NCBI GenBank assembly: GCA_963995505.1
Contig: OZ023182.1
Span: 2,557,001 to 2,621,000 of the forward strand
DNA: 64,000 bases
Direction of reading: 5' to 3'
From: Hypericum androsaemum
Taxonomy: Eukaryota > Streptophyta > Magnoliopsida > Malpighiales > Hypericaceae
Both the position numbers and the translations under genes were made by a program. How positions within the stretch are numbered: position 1 is the first letter of the stretch; every line of letters begins with the position of its first letter. The notes under the pieces are model-generated. The model worked only from the letters and a program-made list of their open reading frames with translations, was not told the origin of the DNA and did no database searches. Shown here piece after piece: positions 24,500 to 38,920 of the stretch.

Positions 24500-25080
24500 A
24501 TGCCCATCTAACTCCACTCCAATCAAATTCAGCTAATTTGGTCCCTGCAAGTTGGTAAGAATTAACCTGGTGAACTCTGCATTCATTTGGAGAAAAACAT
24601 GCACTTCGATGCCCATTAGACTGTAGGAATCAAATTTTGCAACATGATAATTGTGTCTTGACGATGAGCTTACACCCGACCAGTTTGACCACTCTGAAAC
24701 CCTCTGAATAATTGTAATTAGCAGATCCGGTAAACAGTTGTTGAAGACTGATTGGTTACGGTGCAACCGTAGATTCCATAGGACCGATGCCATCACGATG
24801 AAACTCGTTTTCCGCATTTCAGTTCCTTGCATTAGACCGAGCCAATTATCCATGAATGTTCCAATTGTTCCAGGTTGAGCCCATTGAACCCCTAATAGAC
24901 GGACCAACTTGTTCCAAATTCCTGAGGCTAATGTACAGTTTAGAAGTAGGTGACCACCCGTCTCCAGTTCTTCATTTGCACCTAGGGTTGTACACCAATT
25001 ATACCTAGCCTGAGTAGATTGCCTCTAGTTGGGATCTATAATATGATGTTTGGTTTTTGGAAATCTTTACCACAGTTGAT
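24500..25080 (-). pseudogene. LINE ORF2 C-terminal relic (zf-RVT region)
   Basis: On the minus strand the segment gives GGHLLLNCTLASGIWNKLVR, then LLGVQWAQPGTIGTFMDNWL and SVLWNLRLHRNQSVFNN. This is the typical C-terminal zinc-binding region of plant non-LTR reverse transcriptases (HLLLxC…SxxIWN…WNLWxxRNxxVF). The frame is open for 125 codons (24533-24907) and broken beyond. Reverse transcriptase and endonuclease domains are absent. Confidence 0.75.
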
Positions 25081-25299
25081 TATCTGTAGAGACTATTACC
25101 CGTGAAATGACCCGACGTGTCGTACACCCATTTGATGCTGTCATCCCCATGGCACTGAAATTAGCTCCTTGATTAATCGCCACTAATCAGCTGAGTTATC
25201 GATCTCCCATCTTCTAATTTTTCTTCGCCAGGTTAGCCCCCAACTGCAACTATTGTTTTACAGAAAGCCACATCTAGAGATTTTGTAATGTTGTTGATT

Positions 25300-25605
25300 C
25301 GAAAGGCTGTATAACCTAGTGAACCTTACCCATAGAGGCTTGGGTAAGGCCCAGCAGTCGTGCCAGAACCAGGTGTTGTTTCCTCTTGCCGTGATGAGCT
25401 GGAGCCACTGCCTTAAGTTTACTGTCGTGATTCTGTTGGGTCGACGGCTGTAACTTCGTACTATGTGTGAGAAAAATTCTACGTGTTGATGAATAGTGTT
25501 AGGTGTGTAGTGCTTAAGGTCGAAAATTGGGTGAATTATGTATGTTGTTACAGTTGTTCTGATTTGGTATAATTAATGAAGTTCAGCTTTTACCTCTCAA
25601 AAAAA
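25300..25605 (+). mobile_element. 5'-truncated LINE 3' end
   Basis: The segment ends TATAATTAATGAAGTTCAGC, then TTTTACCTCTCAAAAAA, the usual 3' terminus of a group of plant LINEs. Upstream coding content is too short to place. I saw no clear target duplication. Confidence 0.5.
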
Positions 25606-25614
25606 CTATTGCAA

Positions 25615-25990
25615 ATGAAATTTGGTGTTTTTTAATATATCTGTTTCGTTTGCAATATTCAAAATTTTTAAAGAAAATTAAAAAATTTTAGTAATATTTA
25701 TTTTGAGAATATATTTTATCAATTCGATAACTCCATTAAAAAAAATGAGAAACTTGGATATTAAATCAAGTCAATTCCTAGCGAAACGTGTATATATTTA
25801 ATCAATGCGCATCCAACTACTTCTAACACTCACATGCCAATAATTCTCCGCCAGCGTAGGCAAATGGATCGAAATTATAGAACTTTCTCCATAAATTAAA
25901 CTTTAACGTGGTAATCGCTAGAGATTTGTTATAGGAGATGCACCTTCGGTCAACTGAACAACGTAAACTAGTAATTCGGGACTAGTTCTC
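25615..25990 (+). repeat. Dispersed repeat R, copy 3
   Basis: Carries TCTGTTTCGTTTGCAATATTC, GAGAATATATTTTATCAATTC, GGATATTAAATCAAGTCAATTC, AATTCTCCGCCAG, GTAGGCAAATGG, AACGTGG and TCGGTCAACTGAACAACG. It continues into GTAATTCGGGACTAG, which copy 4 also has. Confidence 0.8.
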
Positions 25991-26369
25991 GGATTTCCTC
26001 GTGTTTCTTTTCAATAAAATTCTGATTTATGCAAAAATATATGATATGAATGTTCTAGCTAGACCTTTTTTATATGCAAACTATTTTTTATATCACCTTG
26101 AAATAATTACAACACATGAATGCCCCTAGCATAATCTAACCAACGCTATGCATCAAGGTACAAAAGTAGGTCATTGCTATACATAGAATCCATCGTACCG
26201 GACCAAAATAGTCATTCCTGGACCTAACGAATAATGGAATGTAAAAAATGCTCACTATCACTCAATGCGCCATTAACGATCATACAATTTCTGAAGTTCC
26301 ATAGACCCCGTAATATCGCTTCATAGAGTGCGGAATGTTCTTCAATTGCCGATGTGGCACAGGTAATTC

Positions 26370-27217
26370 AACAATGGCTGCTGAATTTTTCGCGGGTATC
26401 CAGCTAAGGGTGGGTGACGGAAGCAAATTCTTATTCTGGTTGGATCCCTAGATTGACAAACAAAATTTAAGAGACCGGTTTCCTAGGCTCTCCTTGATTC
26501 AGATCAGAAGGATTGGGTGATTGCAAGATGCGAGAAGTAGGAGAACAACACGCAGCTATGGCAGTTGACTGAAATCAAGGAAGCAATGAATGATATATTG
26601 CTTAACCAAAAAAAAAGAATGATATATTGCTATGGATTGAAGATAAGGTAGGAAAATTCAGCAAAAGTCCTTGTATATGCACAACTTCAATGGTGAAGAG
26701 GAAATTCCCCCTGCAAGAACAATCACAGAGGTTTGGAGAGGCCAGATCCCATTTAAACTAGAATGTTTTCTTTGGATCGCTTTGCAGAATAAATTGCTGA
26801 CCAGGGACAATTTGATTAGAAAGAGCAGATTAGATGCTTGGGGATCATTGTGTCAACAATGTTGGAGGGAAGATGAAACGCCACGCATCCTCCAAAATCT
26901 GAAGCTTTTACACCAAGAATGGTGACGTGCAATGGTGTGTGGGAAGGGAGATTGGGAGTGCTTTATCAATTTGGTCAAATCTAATGAGAGGCAGCATGAG
27001 ATAGAAGATCTGGTTCGCGGTATTTGGTTCAGTGGCGTGAGGCGTTTCGAACCTTAACAATCGAGCAACTTTTCAAGATGAAAATTGCAGACAAGATCTT
27101 CTTTTGCATTCCACCATTTATCAAATCCAAGAATGATTTTCATGGATGGATATTACCAAAACTTTTGGGAGGTAGGATGTGATTCTTATGTTACCATCTT
27201 TAACTCAACCTGTAATT
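26370..27217 (+). pseudogene. LINE ORF2 C-terminal relic
   Basis: The plus strand reads VGDGSKFLFWLDP, then LRDRFPRLSLIQ, a broken linker, WRGQIPFKLECFLWIALQNK and LLTRDNLIRKSRLDAWGSLC followed by QQCWREDET. This is the late part of plant LINE ORF2 with the zf-RVT motif (WxGxxPxKxxxFLWxxxxxxLxTxDNLxRR…CxxC). Several stop codons and frame changes interrupt it. The missing Trp in WLDPW (TAG at 26450) is one of them. Confidence 0.8.
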
Positions 27218-27269
27218 AACTAACGGGTGCATGACGCCCACCATGTTCACAAAAAAAAAACCTGTAATT
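27207..27269 (+). mobile_element. Possible ultra-short LINE tail insertion with 11-bp TSD
   Basis: Forty-one bases (27218-27258), GGGTGCATGACGCCCACC flanked by short AT sequence and ending in a poly-A run, lie between two copies of AACCTGTAATT (27207-27217 and 27259-27269). The GTGCATGACGCCCACC phrase followed by poly-A resembles the 3' terminus of plant LINEs. Confidence 0.5.
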
Positions 27270-27569
27270 CTTAGCTTTAGACGAGGGAACATTTTTAATT
27301 AGCTTGGGGTATGGTGGTGTGAAATTGATTCTTGCGACGCTAATATTAAGAAATGGTTTTTCTTCAGAGTACTCTTTTCTTCGTGATTTTTTCCACCGAA
27401 TTTTTCACTGGAGAATTTTGAAGAAATCGACAGTTATAACCTCGTAAATTTTGTAACCTATAATTATTAATATACCTAATAACAATTCTCACTTATAAAA
27501 AAAAAGAGTGCGGAATGCTCTAGCTATACCAGGATATTTCCTAAAAATTCTTTGTTCGTTTTTTCAATT

Positions 27570-28150
27570 AGTGATTAACGAAATCAAGCCAAAACAATTA
27601 CCAGCCCATCAAAATTGAAATGAAAATAAAGTAAGGTTGTACGATTGAGAAAGTATAGTTCTCTATTTACATCTCGATCATGTGGTGTACTTGGACAACA
27701 AGGAACCGTTTGATTTTTGAAGCTGTTCCCTTCAACCATCAACTTCTCTATCTTACAATCATTCATCGGGCATATGAATGGTTATTGTGGTCTTAACACC
27801 CTTTCGGATATAGCAGGTGAAGACTTTTGCTTGTATTTGGAGACTCTAGTTGATTGATTTCGCCTGTGGTTCAATCCAGGACATTTTCCTTAGTTTTTGT
27901 GTGGCGATTCTTTAATTGTTCACTGTAGGATGTAACAATCTTATTTAAAAAAAATTACTTATCAAAAAAAAAATAAAGTAAGGTAGGTCCGCACAACATT
28001 AACGATGCAATGTTTGAGGGTCTTTTACAAATTAAATCTGGTATTTTAGATGCTCTTATATCGATTCAAAAGTTTTATTTCACTTTCACTTTTTATAAAA
28101 TCGAGCATATTAATCGCCAAAAACTAATATACAATGCTACATCCTCAAAT
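27570..28150. repeat. Dispersed repeat S, copy 2, split by a LINE
   Basis: The S blocks ATTAACGAAATCAAGCC, CAATTACCAGCCCATC, AAATTAAATCTGG, GCTCTTATATCGATTC and AATATACAATGCTACAT match the copy at 20485. The LINE fragment at 27637-27969 separates them. Confidence 0.75.
27623..27983 (+). mobile_element. 5'-truncated LINE insertion with 14-bp TSD
   Basis: The inserted piece (27637-27969) is bounded by AAAATAAAGTAAGG at 27623-27636 and 27970-27983. It ends in a poly-A run. The plus strand near its left end reads SWCTWTTRNRLIFEA, the usual ORF2 C-terminal WxxWxxRNxxIF motif of plant LINEs, followed by a 3' UTR. It is dead on arrival because of 5' truncation. Confidence 0.85.
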
Positions 28151-28289
28151 GACATCATGCCGTGTGCATGCAATTTATTATTACTGTTGACGTTATTTTT
28201 TTACAAGTATATATTTTTTTAGGAACAATTTTACAAGTAACTAATGGCCGCCTCGATCCACGACCACTACAGATACGAGACAGCTAGAA

Positions 28290-28500
28290 ATATGGTATAT
28301 TTAAATCAACACGCATCGAAGTATGTTACATCTAACACTCACATACCAATAATTCTCCGCCAACGTAGGCAAAGGGAGCGAAATTATAAAACTTTTTCCA
28401 AAAACAAAACTTTAACGTGGGAATCGCTAGAGATTAATTATATGCGATGCACCATCGGTCAACTGAATAACGTAAACTAGTAATTCGGGACTAGTTCTCC
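28290..28500 (+). repeat. Dispersed repeat R, copy 4 (3' half)
   Basis: Carries CTAACACTCACATACCAATA, ATTCTCCGCCAACGTAGGC, AACGTGGGAATCGCTAGAG and ATCGGTCAACTGAATAACG. The 3' extension shared with copy 3 continues to about 28575. Confidence 0.8.
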
Positions 28501-28653
28501 GATTTCCTCATGTTCCTTTTAAATAAAATTCTGATTTATGCAGAAATTATATGATATGAATGTTCTAGCTAGACTCGTAACAGAGAATTTCCTAGACTTT
28601 TCAAATTAAATCGATCATGTTAATCGACACAAAGAAACTAATATACAATGCTA

Positions 28654-30034
28654 TATATTTTGGAATAAGTTCATTTTAGTACCCTTTAATTTTACTTGTT
28701 TCGCCTGGAGTACCATGTAGTTCTAAATTGATATTTTAGTACCCTGTGGTTGACTACCAATTTTCCGGGCAGGTCCAGGGCAGCTACCCATCCAAACCCG
28801 CCCAAAACGACGCCGTTTTAAGACGACGTGGCAATAGAGTAGGCTTGTTTAAAGTTGACGTGTACTATAGTAAATTACCTATACGATCCCAATTTGTTTA
28901 TAATTTTTTTTTAAAAATAATTATTTAAATACTATAAAAAATTTAACCTTCTCTCTCGTCTCCACCCCCTTCCCTCTCTCATCCCACCTTTCTCCTTTCT
29001 TCGACCCCAACTCCCCCTTCCCTCCATAAAAAAAGCCAAAGAAAACAAAAGACGGAGCCGACGGCGACGTGAAGGCACACCGGCCATGTCAGGAACCTGG
29101 TGGAGCGGGGCCTCTTCGTTGGCCTCCGCTTAATTACCGTCAGATTCACCGGCGAGACCTGCAACCTCGGCAGCTTCTGCTTCTTCTCCCTCCGCGACAA
29201 CCTCAACTTCGATATTCTGATAGGTGGTAACCGTTGGCCTCGCCTCAACAAGGTCCTCAGAGCCTCGTCCACCTCCTCCATCGAGTCTTCATCCACGGGC
29301 GCATCTTCTTGAGGATTGGAATTCGAATTAGGGCTCGAGCAGTGTCTTGGCCGTCCTCGACCCCTTCTCCAGATCTGCCGGTGACCTGCTCTTCATTCTC
29401 GGTGGATCATAAATTCGAACTAGGGCTTTGAGCAAGAGGAGGATGTTGGACCAGGCAGCCTCAACCCCCTCGTCCAGGGCTTTGTATGCGTCTGTGCCCT
29501 TCAGGGCGGTCTTCAAGGTTCTCTCCATGGCGCCCGCCCGCTGTGGATCACCGTCGTTTTCTTCGGAAAGCCCAGGAGGGTGCTCATCATGGACAGGGAG
29601 GAAATCACCCGCGAGATCGTGGAGTTCGTCTTCAAGATTAATTAGTGTTGTTCTTGTTTTGGTAATTTTAATTTTAATTAATTGGTTTTAGATTTCAGGG
29701 AAAAAGAGGAGGGAAGATGCAGGGGGAAGAAGATGACTTTGAGTATTTTCATTAATTTCTTAATTTGAAATAATTTAAACAAATTTAGAACTGAATAGAT
29801 AATTAACCTTGGCCACGTTAGCTTTAGCTTAAGAAAATCTTGTGCCACGTGTCTTCCACGTCGTCTCAAAACGACGTCATTTCAGGCGGGTTTGGATGGG
29901 TAGCTACCCTGGACCTGCCCGAAAAATTGGTAGTCAACCACAGGGTACTAAAATACCAATTTAGAACTACATGGTACTCCAGGCAAAACGGGTGAAACTA
30001 CAGGGTACTAAAATAAACTTATCCCATATATTTT
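28654..30034. mobile_element. MULE-type element with perfect 9-bp TSD and GC-rich cargo
   Basis: The element 28663-30025 (1363 bp) starts GGAATAAGTTCATTTTAG and ends CTAAAATAAACTTATCCC. The inverted arms extend about 170 bp and share TACCATGTAGTTCTAAATTG, TGGTTGACTACCAATTTT, GGTCCAGGGCAGCTACCCAT and AACGACG blocks. ATATATTTT flanks both sides (28654-28662 and 30026-30034). The interior (29040-29690) is GC-rich and partly open on both strands, as expected of a captured host-gene fragment. I cannot identify the source. Confidence 0.88.
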
Positions 30035-31330
30035 TTTTATGGTTAATACTTCCTTCATATTATAGATCAGAATCAAGTTAAAAAATTGGTAAATAAGAGG
30101 ACATCTAACTCCACTAAATTGGTCAAGATTCAGTGGGGACATGGGTAGTCCCCACCGAAGAGGATAGGGGCAATATTGGAAATATAATTATGGAAATAAT
30201 TAAAAAAATATCAGCCAAACAATACAATTATGAAAAATAATATAATTTATGGAAATACAATTATGAGAATATTGGTATCCTTGTATTGAAATATTGGTTT
30301 CCATCTTCTCGGATATTGGTTTCCTTCAACTCTGATATTGGTTTCATTCTACTACGATATTGATTTTCATCTTCTCTGATATTGGTTCCATTCTATTATC
30401 ATATTGGTTTCATTCTACTACGATATTGATTTTCATATTCTCTGATATTGGTTTCCATCTTCTATGCTATTGGTTCCATTGCACTCTGATATTTGTTTTA
30501 TTCTACTACAATATTGGTTTTCATCTTCTCTGATATTGGTATATTTCTTCTCGGATATTGGTAATTAATACATAAATGTACTATTGTCACTCCACAAATA
30601 TACCAATATTACAAATAAACCAATTCCTTTCTTATTGCTCAAGGAACTTTTGCCTTTCCGATTTGCAGCGATAAAGAAATCAACAACCGCCATCCTCCTC
30701 ACCTTTCCACTGGGCTTCGATGAACTCGACGTGTTCAGTGACAGTGCCGGGGGTGGTCGGGGAGGAGGGAGAGAGACAGCTTGCAGCGGTGGTCGGGGGC
30801 CATTAGGGCTTTGGATTCAACAACCGCCGTCCTCCTCACCTTTCCACCGGGCTTTGATGAACTCGACGCGTTCAGTGACAGTGCCAGGGGTGGTCAGGAA
30901 GGAGGGAGAGAGACAGCTTGTGGCTGTGGTTGGGGGTGTCCTTGACAGTGCCGAGGGAGTCGATGAGGCGGCGGAAGCCGGAGTCGGCTGTGTTGATCTG
31001 AAAAATGGCGAAGGAGATCTTATGTGAAGGGGTATTGTTGTTGGGGATGGACCTCCTCTTCTTGGAGGTAGCGGATGAGGAATTTAGATCCTAGAAGCTC
31101 ATAATCTTGTGATGAGATGAGATTTTTTTTTTGTATTAAAAAGGAGGGAAGTTCGTGAAACCCTAATAGGGTTTTCCTTAGATAAAAACTTGAAAATATT
31201 CCTGACGAATTATGGCCATCAGATCTATTAAAAAAAGAATTTGATCAAATCTAACGGTCTAAATTTAGTCCATACCATGGGGATGATTTTTATGTAATCT
31301 CCACTGAATCCAAATCCCACCGGATGAAAC
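30035..31330. other. Gene-less region with two kinds of internal repeat
   Basis: Between the MULE and an RNase H relic there is no gene I can support. It contains a 22-bp tandem array (30290-30563) and a GC-rich segment (about 30690-30960) in which the phrase GGGCTTCGATGAACTCGACG, GTTCAGTGACAGTGCC and GGAGGGAGAGAGACAGCTTG is repeated once with few changes. A 147-codon plus-strand frame (30584-31027) runs through the duplication but resembles no family I know. On the minus strand TVTERVEFIKARWKGEEDGG recurs twice. Confidence 0.5.
30290..30563. repeat. 22-bp tandem repeat, about 12 units
   Basis: Units of the form GATATTGGTTTCCATCTTCTCT follow one another with strict 22-bp spacing. The GATATTGG core is best conserved and the CT-rich half varies. 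Confidence 0.9.
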
Positions 31331-31395
31331 ACACACTAGTCCCCAGGAAGAGAGCCCACACGAATAAATTTGCTGAACCAATCTGCAACATGGTT

Positions 31396-32040
31396 CTACA
31401 TCCTAGAGATCAAACTAATCTTACAATTTGGCAAATCACCTAACATTGCTCTAATCCTAAAGACAAGTGATTCAATTTGCCAAAAGACCAAAGAAGTTGG
31501 ATCATTCACAAAATTGTAGGCAAGTAGGCAATCCGTCTCAACCAATGAAACCTGGGACAAAAACTTTAGCTTGACGAGGCACAAAGCCATCTCCAACGCA
31601 AAGAGCTCGGCCTCCAAAGGCGAGGAGGCACTCCTCAATTCAATCTGGTCTTCGACAATGAGACCAAGGTAATTTCTTGCAACCACGGCACATCCGGCAA
31701 AAGAACGTACATCCTTCCAAAATGCATCACAGTTGAGGTTAACAGCTCCACGGCTTGGAGCACTCCATAAAACAGGTACGGGACCATGCTGATCCAATTA
31801 CGGCAGAGATGTACCTAGGTTCTGCAAAAAGTCAGAGCAGGAATGAGAAGCAGAAACCCACCTAACAATCGGATCAAGTCTAACACTATCAAACAAAGAC
31901 CTATTCCTAGCAAGCCAAATGCTCCAACACAGGAAAATAGCCAGAGAAATTAAGTCAACATCCCTAATAGAATGCATCACCATAAACAGATCTTCAATCC
32001 AGCTACTAAACGAGAAATGCACCTCAGCATTAAACTAAAA
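31396..32040 (-). pseudogene. Orphan RNase H-like domain (RVT_3 type), one internal stop
   Basis: The minus strand reads ISLAIFLCWSIWLARNRSLF, a stop codon at about 31798, then GAVNLNCDAFWKDVRSFAGC, AVVARNYLGL, SPLEAELFALEMALCLVKLK and VSLVETDCLLAYNFVND. This is the RNase H-like domain at the C terminus of many plant LINE ORF2 proteins, preceded by the WxIWxxRN motif. The expected acids are partly visible: NCDAF, the E in LEAELFALEMAL, and ETDC. One stop breaks an otherwise continuous frame. No reverse transcriptase is adjacent. Confidence 0.8.
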
Positions 32041-32266
32041 CCAAAGGGACTTGCCAACCAAGATATACAATGATATATTAGAACAAGTGCTTTAATCATA
32101 TAAGGGAAGTGAAGGGCTGAGTTAAATCAGGTTGCAACAAAATTTTTATTTCTCGGTCTATGCGTTAGATGCTGAGTTTTTTGAGATTTGCAAGAAATTA
32201 AGATTTCGGAAGCATCTCAAAATTTTGAAATTTAATTGTCCATCATTATTGACACTTTGAGAGCTC

Positions 32267-32272
32267 TATAAA
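32267..32272 (+). promoter_or_regulatory. TATA box of CKX copy C
   Basis: TATAAA in GAGAGCTCTATAAATTAATG lies 65 bp upstream of the copy C start codon. The same context is found in copy F. Confidence 0.7.
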
Positions 32273-32336
32273 TTAATGTGTACCAGTAGCCTAAAGACGT
32301 GTACCTTTCAAATTTGTGTTCTCTTCACAAAGAAGA

Positions 32337-35612
<3,276 letters not shown>

Positions 35613-35699
35613 AGAAAAGCTAGCCTTACTATTGCATCTCTTGTCGAATCCCCAATACCTCTTAAGTTAAACTGCTCGAGCCCAAGTAATCCCTAAATC

Positions 35700-36420
35700 C
35701 TTTAAAGCTAGCCTTAATTTACTATACAGAAAATAAAGTTATTACCTTATTTTTTTAAGGTAAATTATTACATCATGATACTATCAAGGTTTGAATTTTG
35801 AACATCCTACATATTTACAACGCCTTGTGCTGTTAGGTTAGAAGTCCTTTGGCAAGTTACTACTTTATTAGTATTTCTATTAAAATAAAAAATAAATATT
35901 TAAGAATTTGAGACATATCGGAACAAGAGGTTGTGTACAAAAATAACATATGTTTTGGCTTAGTTCGTTTGAACATCTTACGCTCAAACCAACAACGCTG
36001 GAAATGAGCTAATTGAATGAAGCATATTCTATCTCTGTTATATCTTTGAAGAGCGGTTTTATCTTTCACTGAATGTTAGGCTGGATTATATCAAACAAAT
36101 ATTATACTGAATATTTAATTCTATATTAAAATGACAACTATAATAAATGGACATGTGAAGCACTGTTCGCCATTTTTTTTCTTGGGCTATCCAGAAGGTA
36201 CCAATCAAACCCATGCGGTACAGGCTGGTCCTGATCTATTATTCTTTATTTAGGACCTACGTGTTTTTATTTTCTGTTCGGTATTTAGGCTAGCACTGTT
36301 TTTATATATGCAATCAATAATCGCTATTCATGTAGTCAACCATAATCTTACAATCCGAAAGAATTTGGACATCTATGTTGTTGTAGTTAGTTGTTACTAA
36401 GTTCAAGGCGATTTGTATTG
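35700..36420. other. Intergenic DNA, nothing recognised
   Basis: AT-rich, with no gene signal. Confidence 0.5.
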
Positions 36421-36424
36421 CATG

Positions 36425-36535
36425 GGCCAAGGTCATGGCAATACAGATATTAACATATATCAATAACGGATCATGGCATGTCAATGTTATGATATTATCT
36501 GCAAGGCATGTTAACGTGGTTTAGGTTTAACACAT
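36425..36535 (+). promoter_or_regulatory. Orphan CKX-type promoter fragment (relic)
   Basis: ATATCAATAACGGATCATGG, TGTCAATGTTATGA and GCAAGGCATGTTAACGTGG match the distal promoter blocks at 12915-13020, 50540-50600 and 59060-59180. No TATA box or exon follows; a copia relic begins at about 36600. Confidence 0.55.
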
Positions 36536-36599
36536 CTATCTGGTTTTCCGATTTTATCTCAAGATCCTGACTTAAGAAATCATTACCCCAACGCATGTT

Positions 36600-37310
36600 A
36601 ATCTCCAAGATGTTGGAACACTACCCACTATCTTGACTCATGTGCATGGACACACAGATTCAGCGAATTTTCATGACAACAGTCCACCGCCAGCAAGTCC
36701 GGATGATTCTCCTGAACAGACCGAAACGAAGCATGCCCTAGTTCCACGTCGAAGTGATCGCATTCGACAAGTTCCTCTTCGCCTCGCAGAATATCAATTC
36801 TCATTGCCACCATCTTTACTCCCTGCACAACATCAATATCATCTCTCGCCGTCACCCCCTCCGTCAGGGAATTCAGTTTTGTATCTTATGACAAATTTCA
36901 TCAATTACAAACATTTTTCTCGTGTCCATTAGGAATATGGCCTCGTGTTCATCTTCCCCCGGGCAAACATGTCGTGGACTCCAAGTGGGTATATAAGATC
37001 AAATTTTACTCTGATGGGTCAGTTGAAAGTTACAAGGCACGTCTGGTGGCATACTGTTTCAAACAAATTGAGGGCGTAGACTATAATGAACCTTTTTCTC
37101 TCGTAGCTAAAGTCATTTTTCTTCGATGCCTACTAACTTTTTTAGTCAAGAAAGGGTGGCTTGTTCATCAAATGGATGTCACTTTCTTCACAGAGATCTG
37201 ATGGAGGAGGTCGATATGAAGATTCCTTAAGGGTTCGCCAAACCCAAGGATTCCCTTGTGTGCCATCTACGCAAATCCTTATATGGACTTAAACAAGTCC
37301 AGGTGCTTCC
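36600..37310 (+). pseudogene. Ty1/copia pol relic (integrase-RT linker and start of RT)
   Basis: The plus strand reads ALVPRRSDRIRQVPLRLAEY (the basic linker after integrase), then after a gap DSKWVYKIKFYSDGSVESYK, ARLVAYCF and EGVDYNEPFSLVAK. This is the start of copia reverse transcriptase (family CKWVYKIKxxxDGxxERYKARLVAxGFxQxxGxDYxETFSPVxK). It ends with LRKSLYGLKQ. Several stops are present and the polymerase core is missing. It is a different, older element from the one at 37472. Confidence 0.8.
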
Positions 37311-37471
37311 ATTTACTTCTCATCCTACTTTACTAGAGACATTGGCGTTTAAAATGAGACTTGAATTTGGAGATTCATTTGGACTATCACATATGATTGT
37401 TAAGTCGATTGCCACCCGATGATCTTTGCGATTCAATGAGACTCTCTTGACCGTAGTGACTTATTGGTTAA
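37311..37471 (+). pseudogene. RNase H-like domain relic, left half
   Basis: The plus strand gives LLETLAFKMRLEFGDSFGLS, HMIVKSIATR, a stop, and SLRFNETLL. This continues, across the copia element, into IIQDCKETSSLFAGVRFCYT and RREANSALAHLL at 44524 onward. Together they form the C-terminal half of an RVT_3-type RNase H-like domain, as in LINE ORF2. Confidence 0.65.
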
Positions 37472-37659
37472 TATTGAGCCTACTTAGGCACTTCCTTATT
37501 TTGTGTATGTGTACATGTAGAGTCCTATTCTGTATTAAGGACGTAATAGGTAGTCCATGTAATTATGTAACAGCTAGGGTTAGGGCTTGTCTAACCTGTA
37601 TATATACGCTTCTATTGCGTTAATGAGAGATGATCTTTTTCTCTCCACTTGATCTTTAA
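37472..37659 (+). repeat. copia 5' LTR
   Basis: Left LTR of the element at 37472-44523. It contains CTGTATATATACGCTTC (37596-37612), the likely TATA region, and ends just before the tRNA-Met primer site. Confidence 0.9.
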
Positions 37660-37672
37660 TGGTATCAGAGCC
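37660..37672 (+). other. copia primer binding site
   Basis: TGGTATCAGAGCC is the standard plant match to the 3' end of initiator tRNA-Met. Confidence 0.95.
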
Positions 37673-37684
37673 ACATCGGCAACC

Positions 37685-38920
37685 ATGACCGACGGAGAGA
37701 AGAGCCGAACTGGTGAGGGTTCCATGGCCAAGAAATTGCCAATGATGGATCCAAATTCACCATACTACATGACTTCTGCTAACAATCCTGGAGTGGTTAT
37801 CACACCTGTGATACTCAAAGGAGACAACCACAAAGAATGAATGAAGGCGTTTTGTAATGTACTGAAGGCGAAGAAGAAGCTCGAATTGGTCGTGTGCTAC
37901 CACCGACCAAAAAAGACCATGATTATAATGATTGGAGCGCCGTCAACGTGATGCTAGTTGGTTGGATTTTTAACACAATCAACCCCTCTCTGCGATCTGG
38001 TATTTTGTACATGGAGAGTGCGAAAGACCTATGGGAGGACCTGAAGGAGAGATTCTCTATCGGTAATGATATGCGAGTATATCAATTAAAATCTAAAATC
38101 ACGAACTGCAAGTAGTCAGGTATGAGCCTCAGTGCCTATTACAACAGCCTCAAGGGTATGTGGGAGGAGTTTAACGCATACTCTAAGCAACCAACCTGTT
38201 CTTGTGGTTGCAAGTGTGAAGCGGACAATGAGTTGATGCACGAATGTGAAAAGGAGAAAGTGTATCTGTTTCTTATGGGTTTGGACAATGCGACTTATCA
38301 AACCGTACGCTCTAACATCTTGAGCACGATCCCACTGCCCAACTTGAACCAGATTCATGCCCGCCTTATGAATGAGGAGATACATTATGCAGTTGCAATC
38401 ATTAAGAATGAGCGAAGCAAGGCGCTGAGCTTTGCGGTATAAGCAAAGGCCATAATTAAGCTGACTATACGTTGGGATGGACCTGAATATGGTCATTGCG
38501 GCAAGGCGGGGCACGATGAAGCTGACACCTTTTGACTTATAGGCTTTTCGGAATGGTGGTCTGCCGAAAAAGGAGGACGTGGAGGAACCACTCGTGTAAT
38601 AAGAGGGGGACGCATTTTGGACAGGACGTGGTGAACCCCGTGGACATGATATGCAGCTTGCGAATGCTATTCAAGCTCGCCCGATTGGAGCTGTGACAAG
38701 AGAACACAGCGACAGTCATGAGAGTGAGAGTTCTGCTTTCCTCTGGATGACACCCGAACAATGGAATCAAGTCATCGATGCAATAAATTGTGGAAAATCT
38801 GGTCACGGTGCATTGATGGAAAAAATTTTGGTAAGGAAGTTCGTAACCATTGGCCATTAAATACTAGAGCTTCTAACCATTTGACTGGTAATCTAAATTG
38901 TTTGACAAATATGGTGGATG
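37685..38920 (+). pseudogene. copia gag (broken)
   Basis: The start ATG is at 37685. Frames in order read NPGVVITPVILKGDNHKE (then a TGA at the usual Trp codon), a frame change near 37870, SAVNVMLVGWIFNTINPSLR and ESAKDLWEDLKERFSIGND, then a TAG, and ACSCGCKCE-type Cys sequence. This is the gag of the copia group with PYYLTSADNPG-like N termini. At least three stops and one frameshift are visible. Confidence 0.85.

Noticed and set aside
30290..30563. Possible CRISPR-like array
   Set aside because: Units are contiguous with no unique spacers, and the context is a plant nuclear genome.
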